NCBI GenBank assembly: GCA_037127255.1
Contig: JBANSL010000019.1
Span: 13,725,001-13,789,000, forward strand
DNA from: Persicaria tinctoria
Lineage: Eukaryota > Streptophyta > Magnoliopsida > Caryophyllales > Polygonaceae
Reading direction: 5' to 3'
DNA: 64,000 nt
A model generated the notes under the pieces. That model was not told where the DNA came from, made no database searches, and saw nothing but the letters and a program-made list of their open reading frames with translations. Shown here in pieces: positions 10,561 through 22,319 of this stretch. The translations under genes and the position numbers were made by a program. Numbering within the stretch: position 1 is the first letter of the stretch; each line of letters starts with the position of its first letter.

Positions 10561-12019
10561 TACTGTGAAGGCGGGGTCTGGGGTCCAGACCGCTGATTGA
10601 TCAAATCCATCAACAAGAGACAATCCTCTTGTAATTGATCGATCTTCCCAACCAGAATCGCATGGGACTTTGTCAACTTCAGCAACTTAGTCGCCTGCTG
10701 CTTCTCAAATTTTGTCAATTTCTTCTCCAAGCTGGCGGCGTTATCTCAATCTACATATCTTCAACATCGCTCATGGGGGTCATAGGATCATCAGGCTTCC
10801 GCAAATGAGTATCAATAGGAATATGCCTCAGGCGGAAATCCACCAATTTTATCCCCATAGGTAAAATAGTAGGCAGATACCGATGATGAGACTGCTGGGG
10901 TCCATATAGCCAACGAAATCTCTCAATAGCATAAGGCAACTGCAACTTCTCTACCATCCGTGCAGACACAAGAGCATCAATGTCCCACGTATAGGAATGA
11001 CTCACAGGCTGCAGTGGACTAACATCAACACCATAAAATATTGCCAGAAGTGTGATCATGCCTCTAAAAGGGGTGGTAAGAGGATAATTCTCACTGACCT
11101 GGTCACGAACCCTCTCACACATCCTCAAATACAAGAGTACCCAGTCTGATACTATAGTAGACTCAAGAGTCAGGCAATATATGAAATTAATCACACCAGG
11201 ATCAACAACAGTAGTGCTCTCAGAATCATAGAAAGTAGAGCCCAAAATCCGCAGACAGAGACGAAGAGCGGGATGGGTAATCATATCATCCAATCTGAAG
11301 TGCTTGAAGGTCTCAGGCATCCCTGTCAGATTCCTCCAAATCTCTGCTGAATCAAGAACACGCATGGCATTCTGCCACTTCCTAGAGCATCTCTTTGAAA
11401 CACCAAAAACAGCTCCAATCGCAGCATATGAGGAATTACAAGCTCTCCATCTTAATCGAAATCGAACATCCTTGTACGATATTACCTCTAAAGTAGTAAG
11501 GAACTCCTTAACCAAGCAAGGGTAGGTAGGAACCCTTCTTCCAATAAAATCATGCAGCCCTCCATGTGCCATCAGAGCGATCACCGAATCAAACAGGTCC
11601 AACCGTCTCAATGTGGTTTCGTCAAAGAACATGGTGGACGTGTAGGTGCGCTTTCCAAGTGTGTTCCAGCATAGCACATCGGTATCATCGAAGTAAGATA
11701 GCACATTCTTCTTACCAGATTCACTCATGATTGAGAAAAGAGCAAGGCAAACACAACAAATCTCTACAAAGCTCCGAAGGATGGGCTCACTCCAGGGACG
11801 ACGGTCGCTGTGTCTGGGGCGGCTGGCATCGTGCCCATGGAATCTCGAATCTGAGTGGAAATGTTGGGTAACCGACATCCACACACCTTCAAACTTGAAA
11901 ATTGACGAAGAACTTGGTTTCAAAAGGTTCTTGGGTGATAGGTAGGGGAATGGTATGGGAAATGTTGATTTTTGTGGATGTAGGGTAATGGTGGAAAGTG
12001 TTTTGGTGGACAAAATCAA
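10561..12019 (-). pseudogene. ATHILA ORF-1 type protein of a Ty3/gypsy element
   Basis: A 422-codon minus-strand frame (12,019-10,751) with the features of the Arabidopsis retrotransposon ORF-1 (ATHILA) family: RLDLFDSVIALMAHGG, YPCLVKEFLTTLEV, FRLRWRACNSSYAAIGAVFG, then HPALRLCLRILG. A more typical start is the internal MSESGKK at 11,728, since the 97 codons before it look like translated 5' sequence. After the TAG at 10,751 a one-base shift opens a further frame (about 10,740-10,560) that encodes a Lys/Leu-rich coiled-coil tail (LEKKLTKFEKQQATKL to QTPPSQ) and its own stop. The original protein was therefore probably longer by about 60 residues. In Athila elements an extra ORF lies 3' of pol, near the PPT, as here. 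Its function is unknown. Confidence 0.8.
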
Positions 12020-12700
12020 TTAAAACACAAGGCTTTAGGTTTTTGGAATGGATTCAAGTAGGCTTTTGAGTTTTTGTAGATTCCTTGAGCAAGCTTGGTT
12101 TATTCACAATAGGGAGTAGAAATATATAGTAAGTTGAAGAGGGAATTTCTATCAAAAAGAAAAATAGAAAATGTTAGAACTAAATAGATAGAAAATAGAA
12201 AAAGAAAATAGAAAATCTAAATCCTAGAACTAAGAAATAAGGAAACTAACCCTATAAGAAAAATCTAATCCTAAGATAGATAGAAATAGGTAAAAGATAA
12301 AATAAACTAACCTAAGATAGATAGAAATAATCTATACCTAAAAATAGATAGAAAATAATCTAAACCTAAAACAAAATAAAAAGAGAATAAATATAATCCT
12401 AGAAAGATATAAAATAAATAAAACTAACCTAATACGAAAATAAGAAAAAATAAAAAGATAGAAAACTTCTCTTTCAAGTTTACCAAAATTCGGACTCGTC
12501 AGGCGAACAGGGGGCGGCGGGCGCCGTGTGACGGGCGGCAGGCGTTGTGTCCACAGAATGTGACTCTGTATTCAAATCAAACAAAACTCAACCCGACACT
12601 GGTTTTAACTTACCATTGCTTCCGAAATTCATAGACACGATTGATCCTACTTTATTGAATTGAAAAACTACTTGCAAAATAGAAATAATACTACCTAACT
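12020..12700. other. AT-rich low-complexity spacer of the Athila-like body
   Basis: Imperfect AAATAGATAGAAAAT-type repeats (12,160-12,460), then a GC-rich island with GGCGGCGGGCGCCG (about 12,515-12,530) that echoes the palindrome in the LTR at 5,653. No coding signal. Confidence 0.45.
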
Positions 12701-12709
12701 ACCTTGAGT

Positions 12710-13680
12710 TGCCTCCCAAGAAGTGTCTTTGTTTCACGTCTTTGATTCGACGTGATGCATTTATTGATCAAGTTATTCCACCAAGATCTCCCACACTTGT
12801 CATTTTCAAGACAAAAGGGGGAACCTTAGGAACTCTTCCAACATATCCATCAATTGCATCCATCGATTCCTTCTTGAAATGAGTTACTCCCGGAGGTTGA
12901 CCTACAATTGCAAAGACCTCGACATTATTAGGAATCGATTTCTCATAGGGAATGGTAATAGAATCATTTGAATTAGACACATTGTCATGTGACTTAAACA
13001 ATTCTCAATTTTCCTTTCAACGTCATCTTTCCCTGATCCAATTTCATCTTTGTTAGAAAACTCAAAATTCATAGATTCAGATTCCACATAAGCATCTAAC
13101 AAACCATTTGATTCATTCTTGTGATTACTTTCATTAGAGTCAAGAACATCTACATTTTACAGAATCATTGGCATAAGAAAAAATAGGCTCAAATATAGAA
13201 AACTCAATCTTTCTACCATCAAACTCCATAGTTAGTGAACCTTCAAAGCAATCAATCTTAGTCTTAGCCGTTTGCAAGAATGGCATTCCCAAGATAATTG
13301 GGGTTTTAGGCGTACCTTGTTCCATATCTAGAAGGAAGAAATCAACTGAAAATATCAAATCATTCACCTTAACCAAAACATCTTCAACAACTCATCTAGG
13401 CTTAATACTAGAACGATCAGCGAGTTGTATAGTAATACCAGTTTTAGATAATGCATTGAGACCCAAAAACATGTACAAGTTATAAGACATAACATTGATT
13501 GAAGCACCTAGGTCTAACATAGCTTTGGTGAAGCTAGCATTATCTATTGCACATGGGATAGTAAACATACATGGATCTCCGCACTTTTCAGACAATCTTT
13601 TCTGAAGTAAAGCAAAAACACTCTCACTTAAACTTTACCTTTTCTTTCTTTCGCATCCTTTGCTTGCGTTTCATCGTGCA
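12710..13680 (-). pseudogene. Ty3/gypsy pol protease remnant with internal deletion
   Basis: The minus-strand frame 13,595-13,392 holds the retropepsin-like core FTIPCAIDNASFTKAMLDLG, the DLGASINVM active-site region and IQLADRS. After an in-frame TGA it continues at 13,376-13,140 with VEDVLVKVNDLIF, FFLLDMEQ and IILGMPFL. Frames at 13,102-12,768 follow, and near 12,720 a LLGRQL-like end-of-pol motif appears. Reverse transcriptase, RNase H and integrase are missing between protease and that end, so a deletion of about 3 kb is inferred. Upstream (13,680-15,270) the body is split by the TIR element at 13,831. Orientation and type match the gag, LTR and ORF-1 pieces. Confidence 0.75.
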
Positions 13681-13830
13681 TAGTACTTTTAAAAATTTCG
13701 CATAGCGAGACACAATTTTAATCAAATTGAAAAGTGGAATATTTACCTCATAATGAGCAAAGGTGTCATAAAGAATTTGTTCATCTTCCCACCTACGATC
13801 ACATCAAGGCATAAGGAAAGGGTGATGTAG

Positions 13831-15091
13831 GGGTCCGTTTGGATTCCCAATGTATTTTACTTATAAGTAAAATACATCAATTAAATTGATAAGTTAATTA
13901 TAAACATAATTGATTTGATTTTACTTATTAAAAAAAAAAGGAAATCAAGTACTGGTTGTACTACTATTCTCCAGATGTTTCCCCCTTCCCCAGTTCCTTG
14001 TAGCCCTTGCTCCTCTCCAGATGTTTCCCCTTCCCCAGTTCCCCTGTAGCCCTCGCCCCTCGTGCTTTCTCGCCGACCATCGGTTGTTGTTGCCCTTCTC
14101 CCTGTCGTTCATCGGTCGGCACCGAAGCAGCAGAGCCATCGACACCAACTGGACCATCACCGTCCTCACCTTTCTGTGACGGGCATCGGCGGTCGCCCCA
14201 CTTTCGATCTCCACCTTCCTGCCTCACCATCGGGAACCACTCCCCTCGCCGGAATGCTTGCTCCTCCTCCGACAGTCCGACCACCACCTCGCCGGATCCC
14301 TAAGCCAGAGCCACACCACCACTCTCGAACGTCGGATTTCGAATCGATTTTTACTACACGGTGGTTTTTCCCCTAAATCTACTCCCTCCGGTTGATATTT
14401 AGTCATAAATCAACACCCATAAACTCAATTTCAGATCTAAAAAAAGGGATAGAGAATGGAAACATTGATAGAAATTCCATCTGATTTCACTCTTTTGGTT
14501 TTAATTGAGGGCTTTTCTATGTAATTGAAGTGGGGAAGAAGAACCCCAAATAATAATAATATCTTTAGGTTGTGTTTGGTAATGATATCTAGATATCATA
14601 TATCAGCCCCGATATCTGATATCTAGTGTTTGGTAGGGCTAGATATCGATTTCATTTTAACTGATATCGATATCTAGTGTTTGGTATGCATAATATATCA
14701 CTTGATATCAAGTGATATCTGATATCTGTGTTTGGTAAGAGTCAGATATCAATATCAGTTGATATCTAGATATCAAATTTGGCCTATTTTGATATACTCA
14801 TTTTTTGGGAGATATCTTTGATATCTTGATATCAAGATATCGATATCGCCCGATATCGATACCGATATCTTGATATCAAGATATCAAAGATATCACCCGA
14901 TATCGATATCTTGATATCGATACCGATATCGATATCTTGATATCTAGATATCGTTACCAAACACACCCTTGTAATAAAATCATTATAATTCATTTTAGAA
15001 AAGTATCATCCAAACACTATTTATTTTTTAAATGTATTATAAACTAAATACATGTATTATAAGCATAATACATGGGAATCCAAACAGACCC
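13831..15091. mobile_element. TIR element (Tourist/Harbinger-like), 1,261 bp, with GC-rich cargo and a nested MITE
   Basis: The ends pair GGGTCCGTTTGGATTCCCAA with GGGTCTGTTTGGATTCCCAT (complement of right end), and the similarity continues through ATGTATT...CTTATAA. TAG flanks both sides (13,828-13,830 and 15,092-15,094). The interior 13,970-14,345 is a GC-rich, Pro/Ser/His-coding stretch unlike the AT-rich ends, headed by a 45-bp tandem duplication (13,971-14,060, CTCCAGATGTTTCCCC units). A second MITE is inserted at 14,568-14,968. No transposase is seen. The GC-rich cargo may be a captured gene piece, but I cannot identify it. Confidence 0.7.
14568..14968. mobile_element. GATATC-rich MITE, 401 bp
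   Basis: The TIRs pair GGTTGTGTTTGGTAATGATA with GGGTGTGTTTGGTAACGATA, both running on into TCTAGATATC. The interior consists largely of the palindromic hexamer GATATC (more than 30 copies), arranged so that long segments are self-complementary. A clear TSD was not found. The GTGTGTTTGGTAA terminus suggests a hAT or Harbinger MITE. Confidence 0.75.
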
Positions 15092-15094
15092 TAG

Positions 15095-16007
15095 GTCTTG
15101 AAACTTCAGAAGACTACTCTTTAGAAGATTTTTTCGGGGATTCAACAACGTCAGAAATCGAATCTGTCACTGGCGGAGGCGGCGGGCGCCGCCTAGTAGT
15201 GCGTCTCTAATTCTGTCTCATCCTCTTTTCCCATATCGACTTCATCCCTAGGCCTCTCTTCAACATTCCTAATGGGCACATGAGTAAATTCGATGGAAGC
15301 TTTTTCATAATGGGGGTTATGGAAGACCAACCCTTAAAGAAGTTGACAGATGCTTCAAGGCTAATTCTAAATAGTAATTTGATGGTGAAGTACCCTAGGA
15401 AATTTCCATCGTTCAGCAGGTATCCTCATAAGAATAATTATGAAGCCTTGACTAACAATGATGAAGATGTAGCATACAAAGAAAGGAGACCTGGAGTTGA
15501 CACTGGGTAGAAGATCAATGCCGATGGGATCTTAAATCTAGTAGAGAACTTGGGACGAGTTCTTTCGAGGTGGAGGAGTTTGATATTGGATGGTTTTTAG
15601 AATAAAAATAAGTTTTTAGGTATATTAAGAATTTATATATTTTCTTTCCTGTATTTTTATCTTTTCTTAAGATAGAATTTAGTTTACCTTGGCGCATAAA
15701 TTAAGAATTAGGATTTCTACGCTTACAAACCCTCCATCAGAACTCGCGACATTGCTTCCTACTAAGGTTTTGACAGAAAATTGGCACTGGCCATGAAATG
15801 GTGTAAAAAAATCATGAAAAACAGGTGGCAAAAAGCACATTATCCTAGCAACAAGGACTATGCAATACTATTGAATTGAGCAAGTCATTTTTCCTACACC
15901 ATTCATCTTCTACAAGGATACAAGTTCCACGAGTACAGGCAAGAGTTTACATGCTCCGGTGCACCCTGTTTCACACCGAATCTCGTTGTGACAGAAGTGG
16001 GCTCAGA
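15095..16007. other. Athila-like debris and 3' flank of ClpC
   Basis: 15,100-15,270 reads on the minus strand like the gag-pol linker of the Athila-like body and includes GGCGGGCGCCGCC again. 15,280-15,600 has short + strand frames that I cannot place with confidence. About 15,850-16,007 should contain the 3' UTR of ClpC on the minus strand. Confidence 0.35.
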
Positions 16008-19000
16008 TTACACGGAGATCGGCTCCGGGAGGGACTCTGGAGGAGCACCGCTGCTACCATTCAGCACAGCCACGTTTCCATCAGCATCAACGTCCACAAT
16101 GACCGAATCACCCTCCTTGATCTCTCTCGAAAGCATCTTCTCTGCCATACTATCCTCCAAAAGTCTCATGATGGCTCTTCTCAAGGGTCTTGCTCCGTAG
16201 CTTGGGTTGTAACCCTCCTCGACCACTCTGTCCCTAAACCGCTCGGTTACTTGAAGCTCGATTTCCTTGGTCTTTAGCCTCTCGAACACTTCCTTCAACA
16301 TGATATCCGCAATCTCTTTGACCTCTAGCTTGGTGAGTTGTCGGAACACAATCATTTCATCCAGTCTGTTCAAAAACTCGGGTCTGAAGTACTGTTTCAG
16401 CTCTTCCGTTACCAAGCTCTTGATTCGGTTGTAGCTGCTGTCTTTCTCGTCGTAATCCAAGTCAAACCCAATCCTTCGGCCTCCCTTCTCAATCACACTG
16501 CTTCCAACATTGGATGTCATGATCAGAAGGGTATTCTTGAAATCAACGGTCCTGCCTTTGCTGTCAGTCAATCTCCCATCTTCAAGGATCTGAAGCATCA
16601 TGTTGAAAACATCGGGGTGTGCCTTTTCGATTTCATCAAACAAAACAACAGTGTATGGTCGGCGTCTGACAGCCTCAGTGAGCTGGCCACCCTCTGTGTA
16701 CCCAACATAACCAGGTGGTGAGCCAATAAGCTTTGAGACGGTGTGCCTCTCCATGAACTCACTCATATCCAAACGGATCATGGCTTCCTCTGACCCAAAG
16801 TAGTAAGCTGCCAGTGTCTTTGCTAGTTCTGATTTCCCCACACCAGTTGGTCCGGAGAAGATGAAGCTGGCAATTGGGCGGTTCGGATTCTTGAGGCCAA
16901 CACGAGCACGACGGATGGCACGGCTGATGGCAACAACAGCCTCTTCTTGACCAATAACTCTCTTGTGGAGGGTTTCCTCCATTTTGAGAAGACGGTCAGA
17001 TTCATCTGTGGACACTTTCTCAACTGGAACACCAGTCCAAGATGAGACAATATGCTGGATATCAGCTTCTGTCACAACAGGACCAGCATCTCCAGCCTCT
17101 TCCTCTGCCTTGCTCATTTCCTTGTTCTTCTCTACAAGAGCAGATATTTGTGCCTTAAGGTCCATTTCTCGATCACGCAGCTCACCCGCCTGAGATGGTG
17201 GAAAAAATGTTATCGTATGATTCTCGATCAACAAAATTGATCCCATATTTAGAAACTTTTGGCAACCTTAACACGAAAGAGGGCATGGGACTACATCAAA
17301 GTGTTCAGAAATGAAGGCAGAGGCAGTGGCCCAAAAACTGAGAAAAATCCAACAATCTTATGCTTCAATTCAAAGTTCCAACACTTTGTACGAAAATTCT
17401 ATAACCATGCATGAACATTATTCCCATATCATTAGATAAATAAAACAATCATGCCCAGTGTTGAATCATGCAAGAAACAAGCTAGAACCTAGCCCTCTCC
17501 TTCAGACCCGTCTATTACTTGAGTTTCCCACCGACTATCTTCAGCATATACTTTAAGGACAATATAAAAATAAATCAAACTGTTGTGTTGAAGTATCCTA
17601 AAATGTGACAAATAAAATATACACAATGGAGGAATGGTACTTTCGGCATACTTGCAAAATTTAATCTATTCAGCTCCTTACCTTTTCAAAGTCTTGTCCA
17701 CGAACAGATTCATTCTTCTCCTTGGTTATTTGCCTAAGCTCTTTCTCAAGCTCTCTAGCTTCTTCAGGGAGCTGCAAAATCAGGATGTATCAAAAAACAT
17801 GGAATACCATATCAAGAACGCAATGCACACATAATTTGGCACAAAGATACTGTACCTGGGCATGGCGCAACCGAACTCTAGAACCAGCTTCATCAATAAG
17901 GTCAATAGCTTTATCAGGCAGAAACCGATCACTGTAGCACAACATTTATCAATGAGCAACAGTTGACCAGAAACCACATATTTGAAAGAGAATTAATTGA
18001 GTCCTATACTAAGAGGTACTTGAACAAAATAATAGCAGCCAAAACTGCTGGCCCGGCGAATTCTTAATTTTTATCATGGGTCATCATTCAACATCACACA
18101 TTCACAGGCATCTAAATGCAAAAACTCAAGCATTTTTTTTTCTCTAAAGAAAGAGATGTTAAAACAGTGTGGTATAAAAAAAAACATAAACCTGCTTCTA
18201 CAGTAAGTAATTTTTTGAAAAGGATAGTGATGTTCTTTATATAACCAAATAAACATTAGCAGGATAGAGAGATTGTTGATGTCACAATGAAACCCGGTGT
18301 TTAGCTTAGGTATTTAAGAGTTTGGACAAGAGATGGGTTTTAAATCATGAACTTTCTTAAACAACGGCATTTTATCAGAGGGGAAAAAAAACTTGAGCCA
18401 AAAGATGCCACTTGTCTCCCTGCTGCAGCAGCAGTACAAATACTTTTGTACCCAACCACAGAATGTTGTAAAGACAAAGTACAAAATATCCAAGTAAAAA
18501 CACAATAACTCACCTGATATACTGGTATGATAGCTTAGCTGCAGCAATCAAAGCTTCATCTGTATACGTGAGCTTGTGGTGAATCTCATAACGCTCGCGA
18601 AGCCCTCTAAGGATCTGTATAGTTTCATCGACTGTAGGTTCAGGCACTTTAACAGGCTGAAATCTTCTTTCAAGTGCTGGGTCTTTCTCAATGTGCTTTC
18701 TGTATTCATCAAGTGTGGTGGCTCCAATACACTGTACCGACATGGTAAAACAATCTTTATCTTATGTATGCACAAGACAAAATATATTTTAGATATTGAT
18801 GGTAGTAGTAGTGTAACTTTGAGCATGCTTTAATTTTAAATTATTAAATTAAACATCTAACCTACCTGAAGTTCACCTCTTGCCAAAGCTGGTTTGAGAA
18901 TGTTTGCTGCATCAATAGCACCTTCTGCTGCACCAGCTCCAATAAGAGTGTGCACCTCATCAATAAATAGAATAATCTCATCACTCTGCTTAATTTCTTC

Positions 19001-21112
19001 CATCAGTTTTTTCAGTCTCTCCTCAAACTCTCCCCGGTACTTAGTACCAGCAACAAGAAGACCCATGTCAAGGGTGATAACCTGAAATAGGAAGTTGAAC
19101 AAAGGTTACTTTTCATTTTACTACTCAGGATATATTATTTTCAGTTGGACTAAAATGGGAGCAGATAATTTTATTTGAAAGAATTCAAGTGCTCCTTGCC
19201 AAAACTGGTAATGGATTATTCAATCTAGATAGTGTGACAGAACAATAATGACAAGTATACATAAATGTTATGGGGAAAATAAGCATAAACTCAGAAGTCC
19301 ACACAATGAATTATTGGAAGTTCAGAACTTTTGTCGTCATCAAAAGAATAAAACAGCAGTGCTTCTCTAAATTATTTGTGTACCTTTTTCCCTTCAATAG
19401 TTTCTGGAACATCACCATTCGCAATCCGCTGAGCAAGACCTTCTGCAATTGCTGTTTTACCAACACCAGGTTCTCCAATAAGGCAAGGATTATTCTTGGT
19501 TCGTCGACCTAAGATCTGTGTGACACGCTCTATTTGCGGCTGTCTTCCAACAACAGGGTCCAATTTACCCTAGAAAATTGAAACTGGAAGTCAGCTTAAC
19601 ATGAATTCCCACTTTGTGAGTAGACAATGTCATTCTATATGAAAATTTGAAGGATGATAATACCTCTTCTGCCAGCTTTGTCAAATTTGTACCGTACTCC
19701 TCCAGGGTAGGCATCTTATTGCCAGAGGTCCCCCCGCCAACACCAGCACTGACAGTTTCTGTGTTTTCACCAACCATGCGAATAACCTACTTGTAACAAT
19801 ATAGCATTAAGAATTTCACAATCTGATGAGACGAAGTATTGGAAGATATATTGAAAGAGCGTTCTCACCTGTGTGCGAATGTTGCTTGGGTCTGCACCTA
19901 AATTTTCCAGAACACGTGCAGCAACACCCTCACCCTCACGAAGTAATCCCAAAAGCAAGTGTTCAGATCCAATGTAGTTGTGGCCTGCAATATAAAACTA
20001 GCATAAAATGAATAAGTAAACATTCTACAAGCCAATTGCAATAGATGGATTCATTAAATGTAAGATGGTCTTCAAGGACATCATCTGGACCATTACTAAA
20101 TTCCAGACATGAAGTCGCGGAATAGACAGAAAAACAATACTCCAGTATATTTTCTGAATTTGGTAAATAAAGAGCGGCCTTCAAGGACATCATCTGGACC
20201 ATTACTAAATTCCAGACATGAAGTCGCGGAATAGACAGAAAAACAATACTCCAGTATATTTTCTGAATTTGGTAAATAAAGAGCGGCCATCCGGTGTTCG
20301 ACTGACATCTATATCACTTTTCAGTTATCACTGCAGGTATATAAACTTAAGCTTCAACTTTCAATGTAAAACACATACAAGTGCACTGCTGCACCATAGG
20401 ACCAGAAGGCAGGAGGAGTTCTAATCAGATATACAATAATCGACAGTGCTACAACCAAGCATATCCATGTAAAATTTTAGTTTATTCAAAAGATAATAAA
20501 CAAAATCACGAATCAGTAAATCAAATTAGACGAACAGCTTTTTATCTTACCCAGTTGACGGGCTTCCTCCAATGAAAGTTCCAGAACACGCTTGGCACGA
20601 GGAGTAAAAGGGATTTCCACTGCAACAAACCCACTGCCCCTTCCAATTATCTTTTCAACTTCAACCCGGGCATCTTTCAGATTGATTCCCATGGATTTAA
20701 GAACCTTTGCAGCTATTCCAGTTCCTTCACCAATGAGACCCAAGAGAATCTGCTCTGTTCCCACAAAATTATGGCCTAGACGTCTTGCTTCCTCTTGGGC
20801 AAGCATTATAACTTTAATTGCTTTCTCTGTAAAACGTTCAAACATTGCTCTAACTACACCCCGGCTTGCTGCCCCTTTACGGACAGAAATTGCAGCCCTT
20901 ATGGTGGATAAGAAATCATGCTTAGTAGACCCAATCATATCCAAAGCATTACTTCCTCGCAAGCCTGAGAAACTTCCTATTCTTAAACAAGGTGTAGGAA
21001 GGGCTGCCATCATCCTTGGACTACTCCTCTTTCCCTTCCCAGATCCATTAGACCGAACGTTTCTTGAAGCAAGAGCGGGGATACTACTCGATTGAATAAG
21101 AGAACTCGCCAT
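16008..21112 (-). CDS. CLPC: chloroplast Clp protease ATP-binding subunit ClpC (HSP100/AAA+)
   Basis: Nine coding exons on the minus strand: 21,112-20,551; 19,984-19,869; 19,786-19,664; 19,569-19,384; 19,081-18,866; 18,731-18,514; 17,931-17,856; 17,771-17,682; 17,189-16,008. All have GT/AG borders and join in frame to 922 residues, the usual ClpC size. Residues 1 to about 89 are a Ser/Arg-rich plastid transit peptide. Double Clp-N repeats follow (about 90-230), then AAA-1 with Walker A GEPGVGKT (about 299) and Walker B LFIDEVH (about 367), a UVR motif (about 509-544), and AAA-2 with Walker A GPTGVGKS (about 642), VVLFDEIEK, and the IGF loop (GRRIGFDL) that docks ClpP. ClpC hexamers unfold stromal proteins for the ClpPR protease and assist import at the inner envelope. 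The start is fixed by the transit peptide. An acceptor (TGCAG) about 17 bases upstream of the ATG suggests a 5' UTR intron. No damage is seen. Confidence 0.97.
20071..20288. repeat. perfect 109-bp tandem duplication in ClpC intron 1
   Basis: The unit beginning TTCAAGGACATCATCTGG occurs at 20,071 and again at 20,180 with no difference that I can see, ending in AGAGCGGCC each time. It lies between coding exons 1 and 2 and touches no splice site. Confidence 0.9.
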
Positions 21113-21113
21113 A

Positions 21114-22300
21114 TTCTGAACAACAATCTGCATTTCATAAAAAGACCCAAAAAAAAAAACTGCATAAATTGCACAATTCTTAAAAAAACTGGAAGATAGG
21201 TAAAAGACTGGAAAAGTATCACCAAACAGGATAGAACGTGTCAATAAGTCATCAAGTTAAAGACATCAACGGTATAGGGAATACAACAGGAAAAATACAA
21301 ACTCACTTTAATGAAGATCATAGACGCGTTAGAATTTAAATATTGAATAACCGGGTCTTGATATCTTGATATCAAGATATCGATATGAGTTGATATCTTG
21401 ATATCCTTGTTTGGTGGTGTGCTGTAGTATATTCAAAACTGATATCTGTTGTTTGGTATGAAATTTCTGGATATCTGATATCAGATATCGCACGTATATT
21501 CATATTAGTTTAAAACCTATTGCGAATAAACACACAAATCATAATATAATCTAATCAACACACATCATTAAACATGTCATAGAGAAAGAAGTATTGAATT
21601 CAATCTAATATAAGCATGAATTGAAACAATCAAAACACATCATATATGTATATTTCATATTAGTTTAAAACATATTGTGAATTCACACAATCAATCTAAT
21701 ATAGCATGAATTCAATCTAATCAACACACATATGTGATTCAAGCTCAAAGTTCATATGTCTCCATTTCTAATCATAACTAATCATAAAGAAAATCAAAAT
21801 AAAGCATGAATTCATCACAAAAGAAAGAAATATATGAACCAAAGCAAGATAAATGCAAAAAAATATAAGCCAATTGTATAGAAATCACACAATCTAATAA
21901 AAAACAGGCTTATTTCGTCTAAAAGCTCGATACTGCAGTACATCTTTCACAGCCTATTATCCATCAAGAAAGGTCTACATTTCAAAACAAAAAAGAAGGG
22001 TAGATAGGCTGCTGGACACCCCAAATCGCTCAAGAAAGAGGAGGGAAGTAGCAACACCAAAGAAATCACATAGAAACCCTAGATCTACAGGTTGCCCTAA
22101 TCCCAAAATCAAAATCCGTCCGCTGCCATTGTTCTACAGAAATCGACTAACGATAAGAGAAGAGTAGAAGCCACAGATTAAGTCAAAGAAGAATAGGGGA
22201 GGGGAGGGGAGGGGAGGAGAGGAGAGGAGAAGAGAGAGCGTTCCTGCGAAGACGATGAAGTGCAGAGCGAGCGAGGAGAGAGCGTACAGAGGGATGGGTG
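21114..22300 (-). promoter_or_regulatory. probable 5' UTR, 5' UTR intron and promoter region of ClpC
   Basis: The acceptor TGCAG at about 21,130 implies an upstream non-coding exon. A pyrimidine-rich stretch on the minus strand (22,195-22,240, CCTCTCC/CCCCTCC repeats) followed by CTTCT-rich sequence and an AGGGTTT motif (about 22,075) looks like a plant 5' leader. The exact donor and transcription start cannot be fixed from sequence. A GATATC-rich repeat lies within. Confidence 0.4.
21351..21490. repeat. GATATC-rich MITE fragment
   Basis: About ten GATATC/GATATC-like palindromes with CTTGTTTGGTGG and GTTGTTTGGTATG, matching the interior and terminal words of the MITE at 14,568-14,968. It lies in the leader or promoter of ClpC. 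A lone GAGATATCAAGTGATATT at about 22,308 may mark its other end. Confidence 0.6.
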
Positions 22301-22319
22301 AACGAGATATCAAGTGATA

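Noticed and set aside
13945..14406. overlapping frames on both strands in the TIR element cargo
   Set aside because: The GC-rich stretch is open in several frames at once with no recognisable protein. Kept only as possible captured DNA.
15280..15600. possible C-terminal end of a + strand gypsy polyprotein
   Set aside because: A faint DLKSSRELG-like reading is suggestive, but no PPT, LTR or upstream pol supports it.
15876..16721. + strand frames of 127-133 codons
   Set aside because: Antisense to the last ClpC exon. No family resemblance.
20592..21095. 167-codon + strand frame
   Set aside because: It is the antisense of ClpC exon 1, whose coding sense is clear. The frame reflects conserved codons on the other strand.
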